From Nitrospirota bacterium (GTDB taxonomy: Bacteria; Nitrospirota; Nitrospiria; SBBL01; JAADHI01), in NCBI GenBank assembly GCA_029261135.1, contig JAJDBX010000018.1, positions 1 to 64,000 on the forward strand: a stretch of 64,000 nt of DNA, given 5' to 3'. Positions 56,891 to 64,000 of the stretch are shown one piece after another. Made by a program: the position numbers and the translations under genes. The notes beneath the pieces were generated by a model. It saw only the letters and a program-made list of their open reading frames with translations, ran no database searches and was not told where the DNA came from. Every line of letters begins with the position of its first letter. Position 1 is the stretch's first letter.

Positions 56891-58444
56891 TCAATACGCT
56901 GCTGTGATCATGATCCCGAAGATATTCCGATCATAATCGTAAATCGGAATATTGGAGCTATTCTTTTGAAAAAGGTATTGGCTTGAGATCGTCATCTGTT
57001 CTGTCAGGTTTCTTGAGAGTACTGCGATCAAAAGGAAATCATCGTCTTCCCGGTTTGTGCTGGCTGTGCTTTGTGAATTTAAATGATCATAATCACGAAG
57101 AAGCATCTCCAGCTCAAGTGAGCCGGTTAAATTTTCTAAAAAAGGATGTTGAAGCCCCAGCTTAAATCCATGGCTGTCGTAACTCCAGTCATCTTCTGAA
57201 ATACTGGAACCGGCCTCCTCTATTTTATAATGGTATCCTGCGTAGGCATTCCCTTTTCCTCGCAATAATACGATATGGGTCAAACCCACTTGATGGGTAT
57301 CGACATCTCGATCAGAATTACTTGGAAACAGGGCTTGAATATTCTCAAAATCTTTTTCCCCAAAAACATAAGCCAACTCGGTAAAATTATCGACTGAATG
57401 TTTTAACAGTAATTTGGGACCAAGCTGCTGGCCCATTAAATATCCATCCCCACCCAGCGTGACATATTGAAATTCATAAACAAGGTTCAATTCATTTTGA
57501 CCCATTGGGTGGCGACCGCTCAAAACAAGGTGATGATCTTGAATATTGAAATCATTCAGACTGTTCTGTGAATGAAGGTTTTGATAAAAACGATATTCCA
57601 GATTTCCCTTCCAGTTATCATGTTTAAGCCATTGGACATCTGTTTTTATATAGACGATCCCGAGGGTATCTTCCTTTTTTGTCATCCCGGATGTCGATAA
57701 GAAAGTTCCACCTGGATCAAGTACCACGTTATCGTCATATTGAACACCAAAGGATGCGCTTAAGTGCCACCGTTTATTGACATCTGAATGTTGTTCAATT
57801 TTTTTGATAAATTCACGCGCAGATTCGGCCAGATCTCCTTGAGGTGAAAGATCAAGTACACGCTGAAACTTGGTTTTAGCCGAATCAGTGGCTCCCTCTT
57901 GAAAGAAGGAAATCCCGGCCTGAAAATGAATCGGCGCCGCAAGCTGAGGATCAAGTTGTGCTGCTTTTTTAAGTTTTGCTTCGCTCACTTGAAGGTTTCC
58001 ATTCCGTCGCCAGATTAAACCCTGATAGTAATGGACACGTGCGCGCTCAGGATCAATTTTCTCGACAATTGAAAAAGCTTTGAGCGCTTTCTGATCTTCC
58101 CGAACCTGAAAATAGAGGATCCCTAAGTCAAAACGGGCTGGCATAAAAGTGCGGTCAAGAGAAAGCGCTTTTAATAAATATTTTTCGGCTTCTTCATCGC
58201 GATTCGCACGTGCATGAGTGACCCCAAGATAATAATGGGCCTCTACTCCCTTTGGATCAAGCGACAAAGCGTCTTTAAAACGTTTCAGTGCCACGCCAAG
58301 ATCGTTCTGATTCAAGCGAGCAATGCCCGCAGAAAGAGAGTCATGGTAGTCTTGATTACTTTCCCCCATTGATGATGAAGGCACACTGAAAATAGAGAGC
58401 ATGATGAGGATTAATATTTGTGTCAGACGGACTTTCTGTAACAT
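56891..58444 (-). CDS. TPR plus outer-membrane beta-barrel protein
   Basis: About 517 residues. Start ATG 58444 is set by TTAGGAG; the frame opens earlier. A signal peptide (about 1-27) is followed by five or six TPR units (about 35-215; AHYYLGVTHARANRDEEAEK is one), then a C-terminal half of alternating strands (WHLSASFGVQYDDNVVLDPG onward, about 230-517) ending in Tyr, as in outer-membrane barrels. Periplasmic TPR plus barrel is the design of the PgaA/BcsC polysaccharide porins and of Slam lipoprotein exporters. I cannot assign it to either. It lies just downstream of the giant lipoprotein gene on the same strand. Confidence 0.82.
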   Translation of the reverse strand: MLQKVRLTQILILIMLSIFSVPSSSMGESNQDYHDSLSAGIARLNQNDLGVALKRFKDALSLDPKGVEAHYYLGVTHARANRDEEAEKYLLKALSLDRTFMPARFDLGILYFQVREDQKALKAFSIVEKIDPERARVHYYQGLIWRRNGNLQVSEAKLKKAAQLDPQLAAPIHFQAGISFFQEGATDSAKTKFQRVLDLSPQGDLAESAREFIKKIEQHSDVNKRWHLSASFGVQYDDNVVLDPGGTFLSTSGMTKKEDTLGIVYIKTDVQWLKHDNWKGNLEYRFYQNLHSQNSLNDFNIQDHHLVLSGRHPMGQNELNLVYEFQYVTLGGDGYLMGQQLGPKLLLKHSVDNFTELAYVFGEKDFENIQALFPSNSDRDVDTHQVGLTHIVLLRGKGNAYAGYHYKIEEAGSSISEDDWSYDSHGFKLGLQHPFLENLTGSLELEMLLRDYDHLNSQSTASTNREDDDFLLIAVLSRNLTEQMTISSQYLFQKNSSNIPIYDYDRNIFGIMITAAY

Positions 58445-58571
58445 TTTTACTCCTAAGTGAATACGATCCAAAAAGCAATTGAATTATTGAAGGCCGACTG
58501 CTGAAGCGCAATAAACAAAGGCCATTTCGTTATGATTTTTCTCCGGAACATCGCTATTCCTGAAAATAAAA

Positions 58572-61500
58572 TTAAGGTGCGGCACGGATATTAATGCGAT
58601 CTAAGGCGTAACTCTGGGCGGAGCTTCCTCCGAGTTCAAGAGAAAAACGGGCCAAATCTGAAGCCGCCGTATTTTTGAATGGAAGTGGAAATGTCGCATC
58701 AATCGATTGCCCGTCAATCAATATCTGTTCAATTTCCTTCCTGTCCATATTCACAGTGACTTCAAAAGACTGAAAAAGACCGAAGCCCCAGGGAGGAAGG
58801 CCAGGGGCACCACTGTCATTCAAATCAAGCATATTGTTGTTGGGGCGATAGGAGATATTCATCAAAATCAGGCCCGAACTGTCTCGGATCACCGGGCTCG
58901 AAAAAAAGATGCTGCGCGACATCACCGCCGAATCCCATCGCACTACATAGCGACCGGTTTTCGGCGGGGTGCCAGCGACCTGGGCACGCAGAGCAAGCCC
59001 CCCGCTACCCGGAACTTGATCCAGGGCAAGATATTGTTGTCCTGTTGTTTGGTTTAACTGGACACGAATCGTGCCCGAGGCTTCATTCAGGATCAAAAGA
59101 TCGCCGACGGGGTCACCCGGCGGATCCAGGTTCGGCGGTTTTAGAACATCATCCGAATTGAAATCAACATTTAAGAACAGGGTTCGCACCAGGTTTGCTG
59201 TACAGCTTTTGTCCCTATCCATCACCACCGTGGTGAGTGAGGATGTGCCGGAGCAATCCCCTGTCCAATTCACAAAAGCCCAACCCGCCGAGATGGCGGT
59301 GCGCAAAGTAACCGATGTGCCATTCGGATACACTTCAACACAATCTGTCCCGCAAGAAATTCCACTGGGAACAGAAATAACTGTGCCACCACCTGCAAGG
59401 CCCACAGTCAGAGTGGAATTATTCGAAATAAAGGTTGCTGTACAGGCTTTATCCGCATTCATTAACACAGAACCTGTCGCACATTCCCTCGCGTCGGGCC
59501 CGGTCCAAGCACTGAAACTCGCACCGATATTCGGTGTTGCACTGACAGTCGCGGTCTCTCCGAAATTGTAAATGCCAAAACCGGTCACGAAACCCGGCCC
59601 CACCGGGCTCAAGGTTAGGGTATGTTGATTCAAAGTAAAGTTAGCGGTACAGCTTTTGTCATTATCCATCAAGACGGAACTGGTCGTACATTCTCTTGCA
59701 TCCGGGCCTGTCCAGCCCGAAAAGCTTGATCCGCTTGCAGGGGTGGCGGTGATGGTCACGGTTGTTCCGAAGTTGTAGGTTCCCGCACCACTGACTGAAC
59801 CACTCCCGTTCCCTGCGGTGCCTAAGCTTAAGGTTTGTCTGTTTAGGGTAAAGTTAGCGGTACAGCTTTTGTCATTATTCATCAAGACGGAACTGGTCGT
59901 ACATTCTCTTGCATCCGGGCCTGTCCAGCCCGAAAAGCTTGATCCGCTTGCAGGGGTGGCGGTGATGGTCACGGTTGTTCCGAAGTTGTAGGTTCCCGCA
60001 CCACTGACTGAACCGCTACCGTTCCCTGCGGTGCCTAAGCTCAAGGTATGGCTGTTTAGGGTAAAGTTGGCGGTACAGCTTTTGTCGTTATTCATCAAGA
60101 CGGAATTTCCCGCACATTCTCTTGCATCGGGGCCTGTCCAAGATGTAAAGCTTGATCCGCTTGCAGGAGTGGCGGTGATGGTCACGGTCGTTCCGAAGTT
60201 GTATGTTCCCGCACCACTGACTGAACCGCTCCCGTTCCCTGCGGTGCCTAAGCTCAAGGTTTGACTATTCAGTCTAAAGTTTGCGGTACAGCTTTTGTCA
60301 TTATTCATCAAGACGGAAGCGGAATTGGAATCGGAATTTCCCGCACATTCGCTTGCATCCGGGCCTGTCCAGCCTGTGAAGGTTGATCCACTTGCAGGGC
60401 TGGCGGAAACATTCACCTGTGTCCCTGGATTGAAACAATCTCCGCCTAGGGCTGTACCTGACCCGTTACCGGCTGTATCCAGTGTTAGTGTGAGACAAGA
60501 CTCGTCATCTTCATTCGTAAGATTAATATCTATAGGTTGTGCCTCATTGTAGTTGGGGTCTTCGCTTAATGCTGGATCGAATTTCACTGAATAAGCCTGA
60601 TCTCCGTCATCATCAAAATCATCTTCGCCGGTAATGGTCACTGTCTGTGCTGTATTCCAATTTAATGGGGTAAAGGTCAGACTGTTTGTTGAAAGCTTGC
60701 CTTCTGTGGTATCGCTGGAGAAAAAGCTGATCGTGACATCAGAACTCGGTTGTGTGCCAAGTACGACGGTAAAAGTCGTTGTTCCTCCCGCTTCACTTGT
60801 GTTTAGGTTCAAAGACGGCGTCACTTGAACCCCGGTATTACATTGAGCGAAGGGATACAGAGAGGCATTGGTGTTATTAACGGATGCCCCTGTCTCACCA
60901 AAAGCGATATCAGTCCCATTACCCAGAGAAGCAACCTCAGGCGGGTCATGATCCCATTGGTTGTTCTGAGCAAAAATTGACTCGGAAGTGCCCATAAAAA
61001 GATCAACGTCGAAATTACAACTTAAGATATTATTGCCTTCACTGCGAAGCGCGCCTCCACCAAGGTCGGGCAATGCAGATTCAATCGCTGAAATACCCAT
61101 GCGATTTCCCTCGATAAGATTGCCCTGAATTAATGGTGTGGCATTGCCCAATATTTGAATGCCGGTATCATTGTCCCTAAAGATATTGTCAATAATGAGG
61201 GGTGTGGCCGTGCCTTGGACTTGGATCGCGGTCTCAAAACCGACAAGTTCAAAATCGCCGAATTTGTTTCCAGAAATCACCGGAGTGCTGTCTCCATCGA
61301 CTAAAATGGCTGGATTGATGCAGGCTTGCGTAAAACAAAAGATTTGATGAAAAGTGTTGTCACTGATTAGAAAAGAAGCCTCATTACTGTGAATAATCCT
61401 GTTAAATGTGCCATGATCTTGAATCATAAACCCGTTGAGTGAAGCCCCTTCAGCACCCAGTATCCCCGTTCCGGAGTCTGTTCCCTCAGATGATCTCGGG

Positions 61501-62471
61501 TTGATAAAATCTAAAATAGTTGAAGCCCCATTAATACTTTGACCTTGCAGCGTGACCCCTGCTTTCAAAACAAGCGGGCTTGTTTCGCTCCCTTCAATGA
61601 GATCAAAAGGGTAAGTCCCGGGTGCAACCAGTATGGTATCCCCTGATTGTGCTAAGGCGATTCCTCGCGCCAAGGTTTTGCAGGGCGCATCCGTTGTGCC
61701 GCAGTTGTCGGCATCTATTCCAATTTCGCGATTGACAAAACGAAGGTTCGCGATGCTGAGGTCGGCGATATCAAAATAGAGATCAGGGCTGGAAAGACTG
61801 GTCACTTTCACCTCTACTGATTCTGATAATGGAATAAGCTTCGGTGATTTATATTCTGCAGTGCTTGGTCCTGTCGGCGTAATGGTTCCGTTTGTCAAAT
61901 CACCGCCAGGAATGTCATTGACAAACCATTCAATATTGGAATCACGCAAGCCTGGATACACCGTGGCTGTAAAAATTTCGACGATGTTTGTTGGAAGAGT
62001 GGCATTATTGGGATTAATTGTGATGGGTTTTGCAAGCGTGATCTGAAGATTCACTGGCTCAATATTTTCTAGATCGGTTAGGGCGCTTCCAAAGAGAACA
62101 ACCTTGCCTTTTTCATCAAAGATATCCACTCGAAAGAGGCGATCCGATCCAAGAGGGACATTGAGCAGGAGGTTTACTGATGATTCTCCCGGAGGAACAC
62201 TCACTGTTTCTGTGGCCAATTCGATGTTATTGACACTGGTGACGGTCACTTGGATTGACTGCACTGTATTCAAGGCTTCTGTTGCAAAGACTTTTTGCTT
62301 TTGATTCAGGTCATTTTTCTGCGGAGATAAGAGCGTGATCCCAACGGGAGTTGTCCTCTCCGCTCCGGCATTTCCTTGTGGAGTCTCAGGCCCTTGGCCA
62401 CATGCGCTCAAAAAAAGAAGCAGCAAAAGAGAAATCGGACGAATTATGAGGTAAGGCACTAACTTTTTCAT
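58572..62471 (-). CDS. Giant lipoprotein: beta-helix, Calx-beta-like and InlB-type repeats
   Basis: 1299 residues from ATG 62471 (AAGGA upstream). The lipobox is FLSAC (lipidated Cys24, Gly at +2). Parts in order: two Ig-like regions (about 35-225), a right-handed beta-helix of the DUF1565/NosD type (about 235-520; TILVAPGTYPFD, NNILSCNFDVDLF), a Calx-beta-like unit (about 530-630; TEGKLSTNSLTF, EDDFDDDGDQAYSV), then seven InlB-like B repeats (about 640-1095) of about 71 residues carrying Cys pairs, and a C-terminal laminin-G-like or LPS-binding-type beta domain. An adhesin or surface coat role is likely. No enzyme active site is evident. Confidence 0.85.
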   Translation of the reverse strand: MKKLVPYLIIRPISLLLLLFLSACGQGPETPQGNAGAERTTPVGITLLSPQKNDLNQKQKVFATEALNTVQSIQVTVTSVNNIELATETVSVPPGESSVNLLLNVPLGSDRLFRVDIFDEKGKVVLFGSALTDLENIEPVNLQITLAKPITINPNNATLPTNIVEIFTATVYPGLRDSNIEWFVNDIPGGDLTNGTITPTGPSTAEYKSPKLIPLSESVEVKVTSLSSPDLYFDIADLSIANLRFVNREIGIDADNCGTTDAPCKTLARGIALAQSGDTILVAPGTYPFDLIEGSETSPLVLKAGVTLQGQSINGASTILDFINPRSSEGTDSGTGILGAEGASLNGFMIQDHGTFNRIIHSNEASFLISDNTFHQIFCFTQACINPAILVDGDSTPVISGNKFGDFELVGFETAIQVQGTATPLIIDNIFRDNDTGIQILGNATPLIQGNLIEGNRMGISAIESALPDLGGGALRSEGNNILSCNFDVDLFMGTSESIFAQNNQWDHDPPEVASLGNGTDIAFGETGASVNNTNASLYPFAQCNTGVQVTPSLNLNTSEAGGTTTFTVVLGTQPSSDVTISFFSSDTTEGKLSTNSLTFTPLNWNTAQTVTITGEDDFDDDGDQAYSVKFDPALSEDPNYNEAQPIDINLTNEDDESCLTLTLDTAGNGSGTALGGDCFNPGTQVNVSASPASGSTFTGWTGPDASECAGNSDSNSASVLMNNDKSCTANFRLNSQTLSLGTAGNGSGSVSGAGTYNFGTTVTITATPASGSSFTSWTGPDARECAGNSVLMNNDKSCTANFTLNSHTLSLGTAGNGSGSVSGAGTYNFGTTVTITATPASGSSFSGWTGPDARECTTSSVLMNNDKSCTANFTLNRQTLSLGTAGNGSGSVSGAGTYNFGTTVTITATPASGSSFSGWTGPDARECTTSSVLMDNDKSCTANFTLNQHTLTLSPVGPGFVTGFGIYNFGETATVSATPNIGASFSAWTGPDARECATGSVLMNADKACTATFISNNSTLTVGLAGGGTVISVPSGISCGTDCVEVYPNGTSVTLRTAISAGWAFVNWTGDCSGTSSLTTVVMDRDKSCTANLVRTLFLNVDFNSDDVLKPPNLDPPGDPVGDLLILNEASGTIRVQLNQTTGQQYLALDQVPGSGGLALRAQVAGTPPKTGRYVVRWDSAVMSRSIFFSSPVIRDSSGLILMNISYRPNNNMLDLNDSGAPGLPPWGFGLFQSFEVTVNMDRKEIEQILIDGQSIDATFPLPFKNTAASDLARFSLELGGSSAQSYALDRINIRAAP
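59641..60492 (-). repeat. Tandem 213-bp in-frame repeats in the giant lipoprotein gene
   Basis: Near-identical units start at 59641, 59854, 60067 and 60280, exactly 213 bases (71 codons) apart. The first three differ at only a few positions; the fourth is more diverged and longer inside. Each encodes one InlB-type repeat with GTYNFGTTVTITATPASGSS and SVLMNNDKSCTANFTLN. The near identity implies recent duplication or gene conversion and makes copy number prone to change. Confidence 0.93.
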
Positions 62472-62532
62472 GATGTTCCTTATAATCAAATAAATAGAAT
62501 TTACGAACTAAAAAGTCTTTTCTCTGTTCATT

Positions 62533-63798
62533 CTACTCCGGTAGGTCGATATTAATTGTGACCGGAACAGTTGTCGTTCCACCTGCTGCGGGGGCGGAGA
62601 TGGGGGGCTGGGAAATATTCGGTTTTATGACCGAAGCCGAAATCTGAAAAACAGGCAAGCCTGGCGTCATGGGCCGTATTCCGAAGGCATAGTCTGGCCC
62701 ATGAGCCATCATTTCTGCAGCAGAAATAATCTCATCGATGGACTGCGATAAAAGAGGGGTTTCTAAAAGTGCTGTTCTTGCTAATTCAAAATGAGGATCT
62801 TCTTCAAGCGCAAGAATAAATTCCCGAGAAGCTTCGCGATAATCTCCTTGGTCGAAATGCGTGAGTCCTTCCGAAAAATGTTGGAATGCTTTTAGATTTT
62901 TTGTGTGGATTTTCTCCACCTCAGTCCGGGTTTGACTATCCAGATTCTCCGGGCAATATCCCATTCCGCACAGGAGTTTAAAAACAAGAGTTTTTTCCAA
63001 GGTATAAAAATGGGACAGTGCTCCAGAGGCCTCAGCGACCGAGAGCTCTTTCGCATCTTCCGTTTTGGTGACTAAAGCATTGAGACGCATCGTTTCGTGA
63101 TCGACATCCACCAGGCTTCCTGTCGTAATTTTTGCTGCGCCCACGAGTCTCCCGATTCGAGGAGCGTTCTTGGCGTCCACAATCCCGGATCTTGTTAAGC
63201 TGAGTTCATTTAATATGGCTTGGATTTGGATGCGTTCGACCACCGTGAAGCCTTTGATCTTTGAGAGATCCGTGATGATCATTGCGGCAAGTCCCTTTGA
63301 AAGTGGGGCATAAGATATCGATCCTTTATTGAGAAAGGGATAAACAGCGATTGCTTTTGGATCCACTCTCTCTGATAGATTTTTTTCCCGTTTAATTTGA
63401 TCTTGTGCGACCCGTTTTGCTTCTTTTTGCAAAAGCAGGGTGAGATATCTTGTTATTTTTCGGGCGCCTTCACTCCCTTTTTCAAGACGAACATAAGACT
63501 GCCAGGCCTGAATAGCCTGTAGGGATTCGCCCAAACGAAGATGACTCAAGCCAAGATAAAGCGACTGCAGAGAACTGCTTTCTTCTGGGTTTCCTCGTAA
63601 TGATGAAATAAGGCCTTTGTATCGGCCTGAATGGTAGAGTGCTTTGATCTCTTTGTCGTTCACTTCCTGAGAGGCCCATCCCATCGGGGGGGCAAGGAAG
63701 AAAACCAGGACAAATGCCGTGACCAGAGAAAGAAGACATCCCCGATGAGACGGATGGTTCTTGAGCAATTGTTTAGAAAATAATTTTTGATGAAGCAT
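62533..63798 (-). CDS. Exported CsgG-like protein with C-terminal TPR
   Basis: 421 residues. An N-terminal signal segment (about 20-43, ending GWASQEV) without a proper lipobox; a short TPR-like helical part (about 50-120); a CsgG/curli-secretin-like domain (about 145-290; AIAVYPFLNKGSISYAPLSK, FTVVERIQIQAILNELSLT, RIGRLVGAAKITTGSLV); one clear TPR (about 305-350; FSEGLTHFDQGDYREASREF); and a Pro-rich tail. CsgG is the curli-export pore, but many relatives with this domain are periplasmic or outer-membrane proteins of unknown role. It lies 62 bases upstream of the giant lipoprotein gene, so the two are probably co-transcribed. Confidence 0.82.
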   Translation of the reverse strand: MLHQKLFSKQLLKNHPSHRGCLLSLVTAFVLVFFLAPPMGWASQEVNDKEIKALYHSGRYKGLISSLRGNPEESSSLQSLYLGLSHLRLGESLQAIQAWQSYVRLEKGSEGARKITRYLTLLLQKEAKRVAQDQIKREKNLSERVDPKAIAVYPFLNKGSISYAPLSKGLAAMIITDLSKIKGFTVVERIQIQAILNELSLTRSGIVDAKNAPRIGRLVGAAKITTGSLVDVDHETMRLNALVTKTEDAKELSVAEASGALSHFYTLEKTLVFKLLCGMGYCPENLDSQTRTEVEKIHTKNLKAFQHFSEGLTHFDQGDYREASREFILALEEDPHFELARTALLETPLLSQSIDEIISAAEMMAHGPDYAFGIRPMTPGLPVFQISASVIKPNISQPPISAPAAGGTTTVPVTINIDLPE

Positions 63799-63859
63799 GT
63801 GGATCCGAGCTCCTCTTCAACTGAAGTATTTTAGCGTTGGTCCCCTTATAAGATGGGCC

Positions 63860-64000
63860 TTAATTGAGTGACTTTATTAATAAAATATCCATTCGGTCTT
63901 GCGCCTCATAATTTTCTGGATTCATAGAGAGTGCTTTTTGATACGCCTTCAAGGCTTCTTCATTACGGTTTTCTTTTTCTAGTTTTTGGCCCAAGCGGAA
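63860..64000 (-). CDS. TPR protein, 5' part outside the window
   Basis: The last 46 codons of a minus-strand gene that continues past the right edge. They encode FRLGQKLEKENRNEEALKAY, QKALSMNPENYEAQDRMDIL, LIKSLN and a TAA: one TPR unit and a short end. It lies 61 bases upstream of the CsgG-like gene and is probably part of the same operon. Confidence 0.75.
   Translation of the reverse strand, partial: FRLGQKLEKENRNEEALKAYQKALSMNPENYEAQDRMDILLIKSLN

Noticed and set aside
59071-59571. A 166-codon plus-strand frame, and similar frames at 60031-60552, opposite the giant lipoprotein
   Set aside because: Mirror frames of the repeats with no independent evidence.
59641-60492. CRISPR-like or intergenic repeat array
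   Set aside because: The 213-bp units are in frame, coding and without spacers; they are protein-domain repeats.
1-64000. tRNA or other structural RNA genes
   Set aside because: I looked in the gaps for the conserved T-loop pattern and cloverleaf symmetry and found none I could support.

Overview
The window comes from a diderm (Gram-negative) bacterium with a complete lipid A/LPS assembly pathway, moderate GC and densely packed operons with 1-10 base overlaps. I see no rRNA, tRNA, CRISPR array, prophage or intact insertion sequence. The gene set (LpxI rather than LpxH, an oxidoreductase between lpxI and lpxB, split GlyQ, a CobA-HemD fusion, a WaaF-GmhB fusion) suggests an environmental lineage outside the classical gammaproteobacteria, something like Nitrospirota or a delta-type group. 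That placement is inference only.

Layout. 1-1493 (minus): recO then glyQ, which runs off the left edge. 1716-10181 (plus): tetrapyrrole, flavin, tRNA-modification and proteostasis genes (cobA-hemD, hemB, ribF, tilS, hpt, ftsH, folP). 10193-15836: an M1 aminopeptidase and a signalling island, in which an AraC-type response regulator diverges from a cytoplasmic histidine kinase with a Rossmann-fold N-terminus and its overlapping NarL-type regulator. 15892-31426 (minus): one long envelope operon read from bamA through skp, lpxD, fabZ, lpxA, lpxI, a Gfo/Idh oxidoreductase, lpxB, msbA, waaA, lpxK, an LpxL-type acyltransferase and waaF-gmhB, ending with a Trm112-like zinc peptide and a small exported protein. 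31539-39191 (minus): a giant NHL/YVTN-type propeller lipoprotein, rpsB-tsf, and FKBP-leuC-leuD.

39451-44093 (plus): a lipoprotein with 14 delta-60-type repeats, then purE-purK. 44120-45618: a small exported protein and a graveyard of IS6-like and IS3-like transposase remnants. 45619-52900: a lytic transglycosylase, clpB, a Fis-type regulator and a MacAB-like efflux set whose adaptor lacks a canonical start codon. 53224-56873: nucleotide-sugar genes (UDP-HexNAc dehydrogenase, UDP-uronate epimerase), a JAMM (M67) peptidase and a family 2 glycosyltransferase. 56891-64000 (minus): a putative surface locus made of a TPR protein (cut by the window edge), a CsgG-like/TPR exported protein, a 1299-residue beta-helix plus InlB-type repeat lipoprotein, and a TPR plus beta-barrel outer-membrane protein.

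The strongest candidates for something undescribed are this last locus, which looks like an outer-membrane export or display system paired with its own large lipoprotein cargo, and the Rossmann-fold histidine kinase. Three unrelated giant repeat lipoproteins within about 31 kb point to a heavily decorated cell surface.
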